This document shows positions 44,352 through 54,300 of a stretch of DNA of 64,000 bases, in pieces. Source of the DNA: Brumimicrobium sp964585545 (lineage in GTDB: Bacteria; Bacteroidota; Bacteroidia; Flavobacteriales_D; Crocinitomicaceae); assembly GCA_964585545.1 (NCBI GenBank), contig CAZPDT010000012.1, positions 1 through 64,000 of the forward strand, written 5' to 3'. A program made the position numbers and the translations under genes. Position 1 is the stretch's first letter. Each line of letters begins with the position of its first letter. The notes under the pieces are model-generated. The model made no database searches, was not told the origin of the DNA, and saw only the letters and a program-made list of their open reading frames with translations.

Positions 44352-45575
44352 TTATATCATTTTCTTAATTACAAGGGCGGAATTGGTTCCTCCGAATCCG
44401 AATGAATTCGACAAATATACGTCAAATTTTTTATCTAATGTCTTATTTAATACATTAATCTTACTCGTATTTTCGTCTCCTTTCTCAAAATTAATATTAG
44501 GTGCAATAAAGTCATTGAGCAGCATTAAATTTGAATACACAATCTCACTCGCTCCAGCCATCCAACATTCGTGACCTGTCATCGATTTTGTAGAACTAAC
44601 TGGGGGACAATTATCACCAAAAACATCAAAAATAGCCTTTGCTTCATTGGCATCTCCCATAGGAGTAGAAGTTGCATGTGCATTAACATATTCAATGTCC
44701 TTTGAAGACAGTCCAGATTGGTCAATTGCCCTATTCATAGCTATTGCAGGTCCAGTTGTATTGGGTGTAGAGATGTGTCCACCATTAGATGAAAACCCAT
44801 AGCCTAAAATTTCAGCAAAAATTGGAGCACCTCTTTTTTTGGCAGATGGATAACTTTCCAAAATTAAGGTTGCTGCTCCTCCACTTGGAATGAGGCCTGT
44901 TCTATTGGCATCAAATGGTCTGCTGGCCAATGTTGGATCGCCTTCATCCGAAGCGAAAACACCCAAGCCATCAAAACTGCCCATTGCATATTTATTCACT
45001 TCTTGAGCCCCTCCAGAAATCACCATATCTTGAAGTCCATTCTTTATCATCATATAGGCCAAACCCACCGCATGAGATCCACTGGCACAAGCTGCACTAA
45101 TTGTCATATTGATGCCACGCAACTTAAAAATTGTTGCTAAATTCATGGTTACAGTAGAGTTCATTGACTTGAAAATTGCTCCTGAACCCACAAGTGCTGT
45201 ATCTTTCTTTTCTCTAATAATATCAGTGGATTCAATTACGGCTTTAGAAACACTATCATTCCCATAAATTATTCCAACCTCAAATGCATCGATAAAAGCT
45301 TGGTCTATTCCTGCATTTTTCATGGCTTCAATTGTGGCGACATAAGCAAATTCACTTTCTTCACCCATTGTTATACGTTGCCTCCGACTCAGCATTTTCT
45401 TTACGTCAGGTCGGTCTACTTTACCTGTTAAAGCAGATTGATAACCAAACGATTTGCGCTCTTCATCAAATGCAATTCCCGATTGTCCCTTGTACAAAGA
45501 CTGTTTCACTTCATCAAGGTTATTCCCTAAACATGAACGAATACCCATTCCCGTAATAACAACACGTTGTTCCAT
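44352..45575 (-). CDS. Beta-ketoacyl-ACP synthase (FabF-like), catalytic
   Basis: With the ATG at 45575 the protein has 407 residues. An upstream in-frame start at 45599 would overlap the ketoreductase gene by 20 bases and add a non-conserved leader. The Cys-His-His triad is intact: Cys163 in SAACASGSHA, His300 in VNAHATSTPMGD and His335 in SMTGHECW. The C-terminal SFGFGGTNSALV loop is standard. It should extend the polyene chain by two-carbon units. A second, degenerate ketosynthase at 63128 lacks these residues, so the two may form a KS-CLF pair. It lies 4 bases after the FabG stop. Confidence 0.92.
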   Translation of the reverse strand: MEQRVVITGMGIRSCLGNNLDEVKQSLYKGQSGIAFDEERKSFGYQSALTGKVDRPDVKKMLSRRQRITMGEESEFAYVATIEAMKNAGIDQAFIDAFEVGIIYGNDSVSKAVIESTDIIREKKDTALVGSGAIFKSMNSTVTMNLATIFKLRGINMTISAACASGSHAVGLAYMMIKNGLQDMVISGGAQEVNKYAMGSFDGLGVFASDEGDPTLASRPFDANRTGLIPSGGAATLILESYPSAKKRGAPIFAEILGYGFSSNGGHISTPNTTGPAIAMNRAIDQSGLSSKDIEYVNAHATSTPMGDANEAKAIFDVFGDNCPPVSSTKSMTGHECWMAGASEIVYSNLMLLNDFIAPNINFEKGDENTSKINVLNKTLDKKFDVYLSNSFGFGGTNSALVIKKMI

Positions 45576-45579
45576 AGTT

Positions 45580-46311
45580 TTAAGAATAAATTCCTCCATT
45601 AATGTTAATTACCTCACCTGTAATATAAGAAGCTTTTTTAGAAATTAAAAAATTGACCAATTCAGCAACCTCCCAAGCCTCTCCAAATCGATTGGCTGGC
45701 ACCATTCGGATCAATTCCTTCTCGTCTAATTCACCTGTCATATCAGTTTGAATAAATCCTGGTGCTACAGCATTTACAGTAATGTTTCTTTTGGCCACTT
45801 CTTGCGCCAGTGCTTTTGTTGCGCCAATAATTGCACCTTTTGCGGCTGAATAATTTGTTTGTCCAGGTGTTCCTTTAAGACCTGAAACTGAAGCCATATT
45901 AACAATGCGACCATACCGTTTTCTCAGCATCTTTGAAATTACAAATTGTGTAACGTTATAAAAACCATTTAGACTAGTATCTACAACATTGCTCCAGTCT
46001 TCTTCCGACATCCACATAAACAATCCATCTTTGGTTATTCCTGCGTTATTGATTAAAACTTCTATCTCTGCCTCAGGATTGTTTTCCAACCACGCTCCAA
46101 GCTGTGTATCAACGGCTTCCTTATCGGCCACATTAAAACCAATGATTGCGGACTTGTTGCCTAAATCTTCTACTATTTTTTGGGTTTCTTCAGCGGCTTT
46201 CTTATTGGAGTTATAATTAATTAAAATCCCGTATTCAGTGTTTTTAGCAATCACTTCACAAATCGCTCTTCCAATTCCTCTCGATCCCCCTGTCACCAGT
46301 GCATATTTCAT
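45580..46311 (-). CDS. 3-oxoacyl-ACP reductase (FabG-like SDR)
   Basis: The 243-residue classical SDR has the NADPH motif TGGSRGIG (7-14), NNAG near 88-91, catalytic Ser141, Tyr154 and Lys158 in YSAAK, and the C-terminal PGFIQTDMT motif. It reduces the 3-keto group formed by the ketosynthase. The operon order FabG, KS, ACP, acyltransferase with gaps of 4 and 9 bases and a one-base overlap shows co-expression. A -7 box lies about 93 bases upstream. Confidence 0.9.
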   Translation of the reverse strand: MKYALVTGGSRGIGRAICEVIAKNTEYGILINYNSNKKAAEETQKIVEDLGNKSAIIGFNVADKEAVDTQLGAWLENNPEAEIEVLINNAGITKDGLFMWMSEEDWSNVVDTSLNGFYNVTQFVISKMLRKRYGRIVNMASVSGLKGTPGQTNYSAAKGAIIGATKALAQEVAKRNITVNAVAPGFIQTDMTGELDEKELIRMVPANRFGEAWEVAELVNFLISKKASYITGEVININGGIYS

Positions 46312-46403
46312 AAACGTTCGAATTTTTATGTTTATTTCTAATAAATATAATACTGTCTACCATTTTTTTTTAAAGAAAACACCTATTCAGTACGTTCTAA
46401 TTC

Positions 46404-46411
46404 CAAAGTTA
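46404..46411 (-). promoter_or_regulatory. Candidate -7 box for the ketoreductase-KS-ACP block
   Basis: TAACTTTG on the minus strand fits TAnnTTTG, 93 bases before the reductase start and in the 176-base gap after the ammonia-lyase gene. No -33 TTG at standard distance. The block could also read through from the ammonia-lyase gene. Confidence 0.3.
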
Positions 46412-46487
46412 ATAGTTTATGACTGATTTAACTCGAAAAACAGATAAAATTCACGTTTAAATTCAAAAAATAGATGTACGGCAGAAA

Positions 46488-48011
46488 TTATTCTCCTTCT
46501 TTTATAAAACGTACAATTTTTTCAATAAATGGATAAGCAATATTGTCTTCAATTATATCGGGAATAACCGTTCCCAATTCAGTTATTATCTCTTTACTTT
46601 GAGAGGAAAGTTGATCAAATTTATCCAAATGTCTAATGGCTTGATAAATAGCGATTAATTCAACTCCTAAAACTTCAAATGCATTGTCAATGGTTTGACT
46701 CGTAATCTGTGCTGCATTCGTGCCCATACTAACGATATCTTGATTGTCATTATTGCAAGGAATTGAATGTACATACATTGAATTGGAAAGCATTTGGTTT
46801 TCAGCCGTCGTTGATGTTGCCGTAAATTGCATTCCTTGTACACCATAGTTTAATCCCAACTTCCCACGTGTCACAAAAGGAGGAAGAATATCGTTGATCT
46901 TATGATTCAACAAGAAATTAAGTTGTCTTTCTGCCAGCATAGACATTCTGGTGACCACCAACTTCAATTTATCCATTTCAAGGGAGATGTAATCCCCATG
47001 AAAATTCCCGCCATGAAAAACAAGTCCTTCGTCATTGTCTATAATTGGGTTGTCGTTGGCAGAATTCAATTCATTTTCCAATACTTTTCCAGTATTTTCA
47101 AGTGTATCATAAACAGGTCCTAATATCTGTGGCACACAACGAATGGAGTAATATTCCTGGACTTTTTCTTGAAATATTTCTTCATTTCGTGTGCCATTAT
47201 AAAGGTGTTCTTCCCTGCTTTTAGTCAATTGACTATCCTGTAAATGGTCTCGCATTTTTTGGGCAATTTTAGATTGACCATCATGCAGTTTAACACTGTT
47301 CAATTCCTTTGAGAAGTGATCATCATAGGTTTCGACAAGTTCATTAATTAAAATTGAAGCATACAAAGACCATTTTAATACATTTGAGGCATTGTGATGA
47401 TTCACAAGTCCAATCCCAGTCATCGCAGAGGTTCCATTAATGAGAGCCAATCCCTCTCTAATTTTTACTTCAATAGGTTGAATGCCTTCTTTTTCAAAAA
47501 CAGCAGCAGTACTTTGTCTTTTTCCTTTGTAAATCACTTCACCTTCTCCTATTAAAGCAAGGGCGATATGAGACAATTGCACCAAGTCTCCACTTGCACC
47601 TACTCCACCGTGTTTAAATATGATGGGATAAATTTCCTTATTGATTAATGTTGATAAAACATTAACAACACTAGAATTTACACCTGATTTTACTTGACAA
47701 ATTGAGTTCAGTCTTGCAATCATTGTTGCCCGTATATGTTTTACCGGCATTATTTGACCCGTACCTGAAGCATGACTGCGAATAAGGTTATATTGAAGCT
47801 GGATTCTGTCTTTATCTGGAACACGGTATTGCGCCATTGGTCCAAAGCCTGTATTGACTCCGTAGATTACTTTGTCCGCTGAAAATTCGGTGAGGAATGC
47901 GTGATTTTCATCGATTCGACCCATTAACGAATCGGTCATAGAAATAGGTTCTTTTCCATTAACAATTTTAATAAAATCCCCCTTATTTAAAAATTTGTTT
48001 AATAAAATCAT
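46488..48011 (-). CDS. Aromatic amino acid ammonia-lyase (HAL family, probable tyrosine ammonia-lyase)
   Basis: The 507-residue MIO-dependent lyase eliminates ammonia from an aromatic amino acid. The triad Ala139-Ser140-Gly141 in GGVGASGDLVQLSHIAL forms the MIO cofactor autocatalytically. Tyr50 in VIYGVNTGFG is the expected catalytic tyrosine. The selectivity loop reads NLIRSHASG (about 75-83), with the Ser-His pair, so histidine use cannot be excluded by eye. The gene lies in a flexirubin/aryl-polyene cluster, and no histidine-degradation genes are present. Tyrosine as substrate, giving p-coumarate as the starter unit, is therefore the best reading. It is divergent from the halogenase-like gene with an 80-base interval. 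Confidence 0.85.
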   Translation of the reverse strand: MILLNKFLNKGDFIKIVNGKEPISMTDSLMGRIDENHAFLTEFSADKVIYGVNTGFGPMAQYRVPDKDRIQLQYNLIRSHASGTGQIMPVKHIRATMIARLNSICQVKSGVNSSVVNVLSTLINKEIYPIIFKHGGVGASGDLVQLSHIALALIGEGEVIYKGKRQSTAAVFEKEGIQPIEVKIREGLALINGTSAMTGIGLVNHHNASNVLKWSLYASILINELVETYDDHFSKELNSVKLHDGQSKIAQKMRDHLQDSQLTKSREEHLYNGTRNEEIFQEKVQEYYSIRCVPQILGPVYDTLENTGKVLENELNSANDNPIIDNDEGLVFHGGNFHGDYISLEMDKLKLVVTRMSMLAERQLNFLLNHKINDILPPFVTRGKLGLNYGVQGMQFTATSTTAENQMLSNSMYVHSIPCNNDNQDIVSMGTNAAQITSQTIDNAFEVLGVELIAIYQAIRHLDKFDQLSSQSKEIITELGTVIPDIIEDNIAYPFIEKIVRFIKEGE

Positions 48012-48024
48012 TTAGATATCTTTG
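47994..48024 (+). promoter_or_regulatory. Promoter for the rightward pigment operon
   Basis: TTTG at 47994-47997, a 19-base spacer and TATCTTTG at 48017-48024 form a complete Bacteroidota promoter (TTTG-N19-TAnnTTTG). The gene starts at 48091, giving a leader of about 60 bases. The -33 part lies inside the opposite-strand ammonia-lyase coding start, so the divergent transcripts overlap. Confidence 0.6.
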
Positions 48025-48053
48025 TTTAACATTTGCTTGGCAATTAGCGCCTG

Positions 48054-48061
48054 CAAATATA
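48054..48061 (-). promoter_or_regulatory. -7 box for the ammonia-lyase gene
   Basis: TATATTTG on the minus strand, 43 bases before the ATG at 48011, fits TAnnTTTG. Together with the rightward promoter it makes a compact divergent control region of about 80 bases. No exact TTG is at the -33 position. Confidence 0.45.
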
Positions 48062-48090
48062 AAAATGATTTTATTAAAATTATAGTATAT

Positions 48091-49320
48091 ATGGAAGAAG
48101 TTGATGTACTCATAATTGGAGCAGGCCCTTCGGGTTGTGTAGCCTCTGCCTACCTCAATAAACAAGGTAAAAGTGTACGTGTCGTTGAAAAAGCAAAATT
48201 CCCACGTCCTGTCATAGGCGAAAGTTTTATTCCTAAAGTAATGGATAACTTTGACGAAGTAGGCATGGTGCCTGCAATAGAGAATGCAGGTTTTGAAATC
48301 AAAACAGGATCGCGGTTTATTAAAGGAGACCAAACCTGTCTATTTGAATTTAACAACAAATTTGGAGAAGGTTGGGACTATGCTTATCAGGTTCCACGTG
48401 CTGATTTTGACTTAGTTATAGCAAATGAAACACAACGACAGGGTGTTGATATCGAATTTGAATGCGAAGCAATTGCCGTAGCCTTTGAAGACAATATGTC
48501 AATTACTACAGTTCGAGATAAAGAAGGGAATAAAAAGCAAATTAAATCAAAATTTATAGTTGACTCCAGTGGTTATGGACGCGTGCTCCCTAAATTAATG
48601 GACATAGATGCACCTTCAAAGGTTACAGGAAACTCATCTATTTTTGTACATACAAAAGACATTAACCAACCTGAAGGGCCAGAGGGAAAACAAATTACTT
48701 TTGATATTTTAGACACGACAATGTGGTTTTGGGTAATTCCTTTTTCAAATGGAGTAACAAGTTTAGGGATTGTTGGTCCAACAGAAAGAATTGATGCCCT
48801 TTCCAAAAATGGGGATACCGAAGAAGCCATGAGAGCAGCTATTGCTCGGTCTGACCATTATAAAGAACGGTTTATTGATAATGATTTTCTTTTTCAACCT
48901 GTAATGAAAAGAAATTACTCTTGTTCGGTTAGTAAATTGTATGGCAAAGGATTTGTATTGACAGGAAACAGTGCTGAGTTTTTAGATCCTGTATTTTCCT
49001 CAGGTGTGGCATTGGCTACAGAGTCTTCATTAAAAGCTGCGAAATTAATTGTTCGTGAATTGAATGGAGAGAAGGTGAATTGGGAAACAGAATACAAAGA
49101 TTATATAAAGAAAGGTGTTGAGGTTTTTGAAACGTATGTCAATGAGTTTTACAATGGAAATCTCCAAAAACTGTTCTTCTATGAACCTGTAAATTGGGAC
49201 ATCAGAAGGAAAATTTGTGCGGTTCTAGCAGGATATGTATGGAATGACGAGAATCCATTTGTGAAAAAGCACCACAACGTGATTAAAAATTTAGCCTATA
49301 CAATTGAAAATAATACTTAG
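48091..49320 (+). CDS. Flavin-dependent halogenase-like FAD oxidoreductase
   Basis: The 409-residue protein starts at the ATG at 48091. The upstream 23 codons of open frame would place sequence before the FAD motif and are rejected. The N-terminal FAD-binding GAGPSG (10-15) is followed by the halogenase-family GESFIP near 43-48. The diagnostic halogenase motif WxWxIP is intact at Trp212, Trp214, Ile216-Pro217. A later GNSAEFLDPVFSSGVALA is the second flavin motif of this family. The role could be chlorination of the aryl head, which is known in some flexirubins, or another oxidation; a partner flavin reductase is not seen. It is first gene of the rightward operon. Confidence 0.8.
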   Translation: MEEVDVLIIGAGPSGCVASAYLNKQGKSVRVVEKAKFPRPVIGESFIPKVMDNFDEVGMVPAIENAGFEIKTGSRFIKGDQTCLFEFNNKFGEGWDYAYQVPRADFDLVIANETQRQGVDIEFECEAIAVAFEDNMSITTVRDKEGNKKQIKSKFIVDSSGYGRVLPKLMDIDAPSKVTGNSSIFVHTKDINQPEGPEGKQITFDILDTTMWFWVIPFSNGVTSLGIVGPTERIDALSKNGDTEEAMRAAIARSDHYKERFIDNDFLFQPVMKRNYSCSVSKLYGKGFVLTGNSAEFLDPVFSSGVALATESSLKAAKLIVRELNGEKVNWETEYKDYIKKGVEVFETYVNEFYNGNLQKLFFYEPVNWDIRRKICAVLAGYVWNDENPFVKKHHNVIKNLAYTIENNT

Positions 49321-49350
49321 TTTTATATTTTAATATACTTAAAAAAGAAG

Positions 49351-49719
49351 ATGCTGTTAAAAAACTTTTATCAATTAAAAACGATTCATCATATTGAGGG
49401 TGACGAATATGAAGCGTTTATTCGACTCAACAAAGACCACGACATATTTAAAGGGCATTTCCCAGGAAATCCTGTTGCACCAGGTGTTTGTATGATGCAA
49501 ATATTAAAAGAAATAACGGCAGAGATTGTAGATAAGAAGCTGGTTATGAAACAGTCCTCTAATATTAAGTTCATGTCTCTAATTAACCCTGAGAAAACAC
49601 CTGAAATCAAGTTCAACATTGTTCTAAAAAATGAAGATGATACAATTGTCGTAAAAAATATATGTTATTTCAACGATACAGTTGCCCTCAAGGCGGGTGT
49701 AAAATACACAATTCTATAA
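49351..49719 (+). CDS. 3-hydroxyacyl-ACP dehydratase-like (FabZ/hotdog)
   Basis: The 122-residue single hotdog-fold protein has the FabZ active site: His36 in FKGHFPGNPVAPGV and Glu54 (ILKEITAE) in the long helix. It would remove water from the 3-hydroxyacyl-ACP to leave each double bond of the polyene. It is shorter than FabZ (about 150) at its N-terminus but complete in the core. It follows the halogenase-like gene by 30 bases and precedes a small exported protein by 3 bases. Confidence 0.85.
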   Translation: MLLKNFYQLKTIHHIEGDEYEAFIRLNKDHDIFKGHFPGNPVAPGVCMMQILKEITAEIVDKKLVMKQSSNIKFMSLINPEKTPEIKFNIVLKNEDDTIVVKNICYFNDTVALKAGVKYTIL

Positions 49720-49722
49720 ATT

Positions 49723-50208
49723 ATGAAAGTAATTGCAACTCTATTAATATCGTTTTTGCTAATCAACGGTTCGACTATTGAAAAAGTTCGAGAAGCATTC
49801 CAAAATGCTGAAAAGACAATGAAAGATGCCACTGCTTTCAATAAATTAATGTCTAAGAAACTCGACATTGATGACAACTTAAAAATTGCCTATTACGGTG
49901 CATCAGAAACGATGATGGCAAAACATGGAGGCTCAATTGCCGAAAGAGTAGCACTTTTTAAGTCGGGTAAGAAGTACATCGAAATTGCAGTTAAAAACAG
50001 TCCGTCAAACATTGAAATTCGTTTGGTTCGATTGATGATTCAGCACAATGCACCATCAATATTGGGTTATCATAATGATATAGAAAAGGATAAAGCTTTT
50101 ATAATTAAACATTTTCACAGTGCATCACCCAGTTTGAAAGCATACATCAAAAGCATAGCAAAAGGCACTGATGTCTTTACCTCTGATGAAAAGCAAAGAC
50201 TTAAGTAA
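49723..50208 (+). CDS. Small exported protein of unknown function in the pigment operon
   Basis: The 161-residue protein has a hydrophobic N-terminus (about 1-17) consistent with a signal peptide or anchor. A helical mature part follows: VREAFQNAEKTMKDATAFNK, YYGASETMMAKHGG and EIRLVRLMIQHNAPSIL. I do not recognise a catalytic motif. It is flanked by the dehydratase (3 bases) and GT2-DUF2062 (5 bases) genes, so it belongs to the same transcript. Being wedged between core biosynthetic genes, it may be a periplasmic partner of the export step, but this is inference. Confidence 0.7.
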   Translation: MKVIATLLISFLLINGSTIEKVREAFQNAEKTMKDATAFNKLMSKKLDIDDNLKIAYYGASETMMAKHGGSIAERVALFKSGKKYIEIAVKNSPSNIEIRLVRLMIQHNAPSILGYHNDIEKDKAFIIKHFHSASPSLKAYIKSIAKGTDVFTSDEKQRLK

Positions 50209-50213
50209 CTAAA

Positions 50214-51383
50214 ATGAACAACGGAAATGCCTTGAATGACTTATACTGTGTGATTGTCCCCACGTATAACAACGAAAAAACATTAAAAAGGGTAATTGAA
50301 GGCGTTTTAGAACATATTCCGCCCGAATCATTAATTGTTGTAAATGATGGCTCTACTGATGCTACACCCACAATTTTAAAGCCTTATACTCAAATCTATC
50401 AAATTCATTTTACCCAAAACAAAGGGAAAGGATTTGCACTGCGCAAAGCATTCAAAAAAGCTTTAGAACTCGGTTTTACACATGCCATTACAATCGACTC
50501 CGACGGTCAGCATTTCCATGACGATATTCCATCTTTTATAAATTGTTCTAAAAAGGCACCACGTACCTTATTTATCGGAGCGCGAAACATGAATCAAGAA
50601 GGTGTTCCCGCTAAAAGTAGTTTTGGCAATAAGTTTTCTAACTTTTGGTTCTGGTTTGAAACAGGGATAAAGTTAAAAGACACCCAATCAGGATTTCGGC
50701 TCTACCCTATTTCCATCATGCCAAAAAAATGGTTTTCCTATAAATTTGAATTTGAAATTGAGGCTATAGTACGTTCCTCTTGGAAAGGGATCCCAGTCAA
50801 AAACATTCCCATTCAAATCAAATACGATGCAAGCGAAAGGGTGAGTCATTTTCGACCTTTTATGGATTTCACGCGAATCAGTATCCTCAATACGATATTG
50901 GTATTGATAACACTGTTTTATATTTTACCCCGAACATTTTTTAGACGTTTCCAAAAAAAAAGTCTTCGTGAATTTATAAAAGAAGATATTTTAGGAAGTA
51001 ATGATACGCCCAAAGTAAAAGCTTTTTCTTTGGCACTTGGTGTTTTTATTGGCATTGTTCCGATATGGGGATTTCAAACTGCAGTGGTACTTTTTCTTGC
51101 TGTTGCCTTTCGCCTCAACAAAGCGCTTGCATTTGCGGGATCCAACATAAGTATTCCGCCTATGATTCCTATTATCGTTATTTCAGCGCTACAAATTGGT
51201 GGCTTTGTACTCAACAGTGAAATCAAAAGCGAAACGGTGTTTTCTATTCATAATTTTAAAGCTTATTTGTTTGAATATCTTATTGGGAGCTTAATTCTCG
51301 CTATATTTGCAGCACTAATTACTGGTCTATTGAGTTATGTTTTAATTCTTAAATTTAAAAAGAAGAGAAAACGGAATGGATAA
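50214..51383 (+). CDS. GT2 glycosyltransferase fused to DUF2062 membrane domain
   Basis: The 389-residue protein joins two parts. Residues 8-225 are a family 2 glycosyltransferase with the GT-A motifs VVNDGSTDA (42-50) and DSDGQH (Asp95, Asp97). Residues 245-385 are a DUF2062 domain with three or four membrane segments, including GVFIGIVPIWGFQT and FAGSNISIPP. The fusion fits a membrane-bound transferase, probably adding a sugar or acting on a polyprenyl carrier in pigment assembly. Such GT2 proteins occur in aryl-polyene-type clusters. The sugar and acceptor are unknown. The stop overlaps the next start by 8 bases. Confidence 0.82.
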   Translation: MNNGNALNDLYCVIVPTYNNEKTLKRVIEGVLEHIPPESLIVVNDGSTDATPTILKPYTQIYQIHFTQNKGKGFALRKAFKKALELGFTHAITIDSDGQHFHDDIPSFINCSKKAPRTLFIGARNMNQEGVPAKSSFGNKFSNFWFWFETGIKLKDTQSGFRLYPISIMPKKWFSYKFEFEIEAIVRSSWKGIPVKNIPIQIKYDASERVSHFRPFMDFTRISILNTILVLITLFYILPRTFFRRFQKKSLREFIKEDILGSNDTPKVKAFSLALGVFIGIVPIWGFQTAVVLFLAVAFRLNKALAFAGSNISIPPMIPIIVISALQIGGFVLNSEIKSETVFSIHNFKAYLFEYLIGSLILAIFAALITGLLSYVLILKFKKKRKRNG

Positions 51384-54300
51384 TGTCTTTACAACCATTT
51401 ATTACAATATAAAAAAGTGGAGAATAGGTTTCTTTATTCTTGTTCTGGCTTTTCTATCTGCCTGTATATTTTTGATTTCTCATATTAATTTTGATGAAGA
51501 CATAACGAACATTCTTCCTAAAGAGAACAGAAATGAAGCCCTGGGCAAAGTCTTTCAGCAACTGGATTTTTCTGATAAAATAACTGTGATGGTCAATGCA
51601 GAGACGGATTCTGCAAAGTTTAAACTTCCAAATATTGCCCAAACATTTCTCGATTCTCTGTCCAAGGACAGTGTTTATTATCAATCCATACAAGGGGAAG
51701 TGGATGGTTCTCAAATTGATGAAACTTTTTCATTTGTCTACAACAACTTGCCCCTGTTTTTAGATGAGAAAGATTATCAAAAAATAGAAAATAGACTGAC
51801 AAAAGACAGTATTGAACAAAGAACACAAGATAATTATAAAACTTTGATTTCGCCCACAGGAATGGTTGCCCGCAACTTTATCCTGAAAGACCCTTTGGGT
51901 TTCTCTTTTATTGGCTTAAAGAAATTAAGAGCAATGGGTGTTTCTAAAAATTTCATCATCAACAATGGTTATGTTTCTACACCTGATAGTTCTACCATAT
52001 TGCTTTTCATCACACCAACCTTCGAAGGTACAGACACCAAGAAGAATGAAAAATTTGTGCATCAATTGTATGCTCTTCAAAACACGATTAAAGCACAGTT
52101 TAAAGGACAAGCACATATTACTTATTTTGGTTCTCCCTTTATAGCTCTTGCAAATGCCAACCAAATTAAATCTGACATTCAAACAACTGTTGTCTTGGCC
52201 ATTGCGGTCCTTATGCTTATCTTAATAGTGTTTTATAAACGTTTATACATCCCTTTTATTCTGTTTCTTCCCGCTATTTGTGGAGCGACATTAGCCTTAA
52301 CAATTCTTTATTTAATTCATCCTACAATTTCAGCCATTTCAATCAGTATTGGCGCTATATTGCTTGGTGTTACGCTTGATTACTCTATCCACATAATTAC
52401 CCATTATCGAGAACACGCTGACATCAAAACCCTTTACAAGAATGTAACCCAACCATTATTGAGCTGTAGCCTCACCACAGCAGCAGCATTTTCATGTCTT
52501 TTATTGGTTCAATCACAGGTATTGCAAGAACTGGGTATTTTTGCAGCCATCAGTATTTTGGCCTCTGCATTCTTTGCTTTATTGCTTATCCCCCATTTGT
52601 ACGTCCCCAAAGAAAAAGAGCAACTCAAAGTAAAATCATCATTTATAGATAAAATTGGTGCTTATGCTTTTGAAAAAAACAAATTAATAATTGGTTTCAT
52701 TTTAGTGGCCATAACCTTAGGTATTTTCACTTTTTCTAAAGTACAATTCAACAACAATATTTCCGATTTAAATTATGTTCCCCAAAACATGAAAGTTGCC
52801 GAACAAAAACTTGAAGAAATTGGGAGTAAAGGAGAAAAAAGTATATATGTTTCTGTCTATGGGGACACTCTAAATCAACTTTTAGAAAAAAATACAGCAA
52901 TTGAGCAACAACTCAATAAACTTAAAAACAATGGTGTAATCAAAGACTATACGTCTGTAGGTGGATTTGTATTTTCCAAAGAAGACCAAATAAAAAAAAT
53001 AAAGAAATGGAATACATTCTGGCAACAAACCAGAAAAGACAGCACATTACTTCGTGTTGACCGTGCCGCACAAGCACTCGGATTTAACGCCAATGCCTTT
53101 CAAGGACTCAATACACTTTTAGAAAAAGAGTATCAACCTATATCAATTGCTGATTATAAAAATCTTGACCTGCCTTTATTAAAGGAGTCTTTAATTCAAA
53201 AAGATGGATTTATTACACTTTCTTCAATTGTACAAACCGACAGTCTCCACCGAGCAGAAGTAATTCGTGCTTTAGAACAAGACAATGTAATAACCATTGA
53301 CAGAAAACACTTAAGCGAACAGTTTCTTGGTCAAATTAGAGATGATTTTAAAGCCTTAATGAACTATGCTTTAATTGTTGTCTTTATCATTTTTATAATC
53401 TTTTTCAGGCGAATTGAATTGGCGTTGATGGGGCTTATTCCTATTGTTTTAACAGGTGTTGTTACAATGGGTTTTATTTATCTTTTTAACCTAGAATTGA
53501 ATATATTTAGTCTTATCGTAACTACTTTAGTTATTGGTGTTGGTGTTGACTTTAGTATATTTATGACAAGTGGTCTTCAGAAATGGTACACGACAGGCAA
53601 AAATGAACTTAAGACCTATAGAATTTCAATTGTTCTTGCTGTTTTAACTACTGTATTATCGATTGGTGTTTTAATATTTGCGAAACATCCAGCATTGCGA
53701 TCTATTTCATGGATAGCATTAATTGGTATTCTTTCAGCGATGTTCATTACCTTTTCTTTTTACCCACTACTGTTTAAAGTGTTTATAATGACCCGACCGA
53801 AGAAAGGAAAAGCTCCTGTTTCGCTTCGCCTATTTATTTCTGCGGTACTCTCTTTTGGTTACTTCGGAGCAGGGAGTCTTATCTTGTCTTTAATTGGAAT
53901 TGTTTTGACCATTTTGCCCATTAAAAAAGAAAAAAGACAAATCTGGTTAAGGAAAAGAATCGCAAAATTCACAAAATCTGTAATGTACTCGAATTATGGA
54001 GTAAATAATAAATTTAAGAATCCGCACAATGAACAATTTAAAAAACCAGCAATTATCATTGCGAACCATTCCTCATTTTTGGATACACTTTCTATAGGCT
54101 TTCTCCGCACACGATTTATTTTTACAGTCAACAGTTGGGTATACCATTCTCCTATTTTTGGCAAAGCGGTACAGTCGGCAGGATATTTCCCTGTTGAAAA
54201 GGGAATTGAAGAAGGAAAGGGAGAAATTGTAAAAATGATTAACAAAGGGATATCCGTTGTTGTTTTCCCCGAAGGAACAAGGTCTTTAACTGAGGCAATA

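Noticed and set aside
46488..48011. Histidine utilisation (hut) locus based on the HAL-family gene
   Set aside because: No hutU, hutI or hutG is nearby, and all neighbours are polyketide-type pigment genes.
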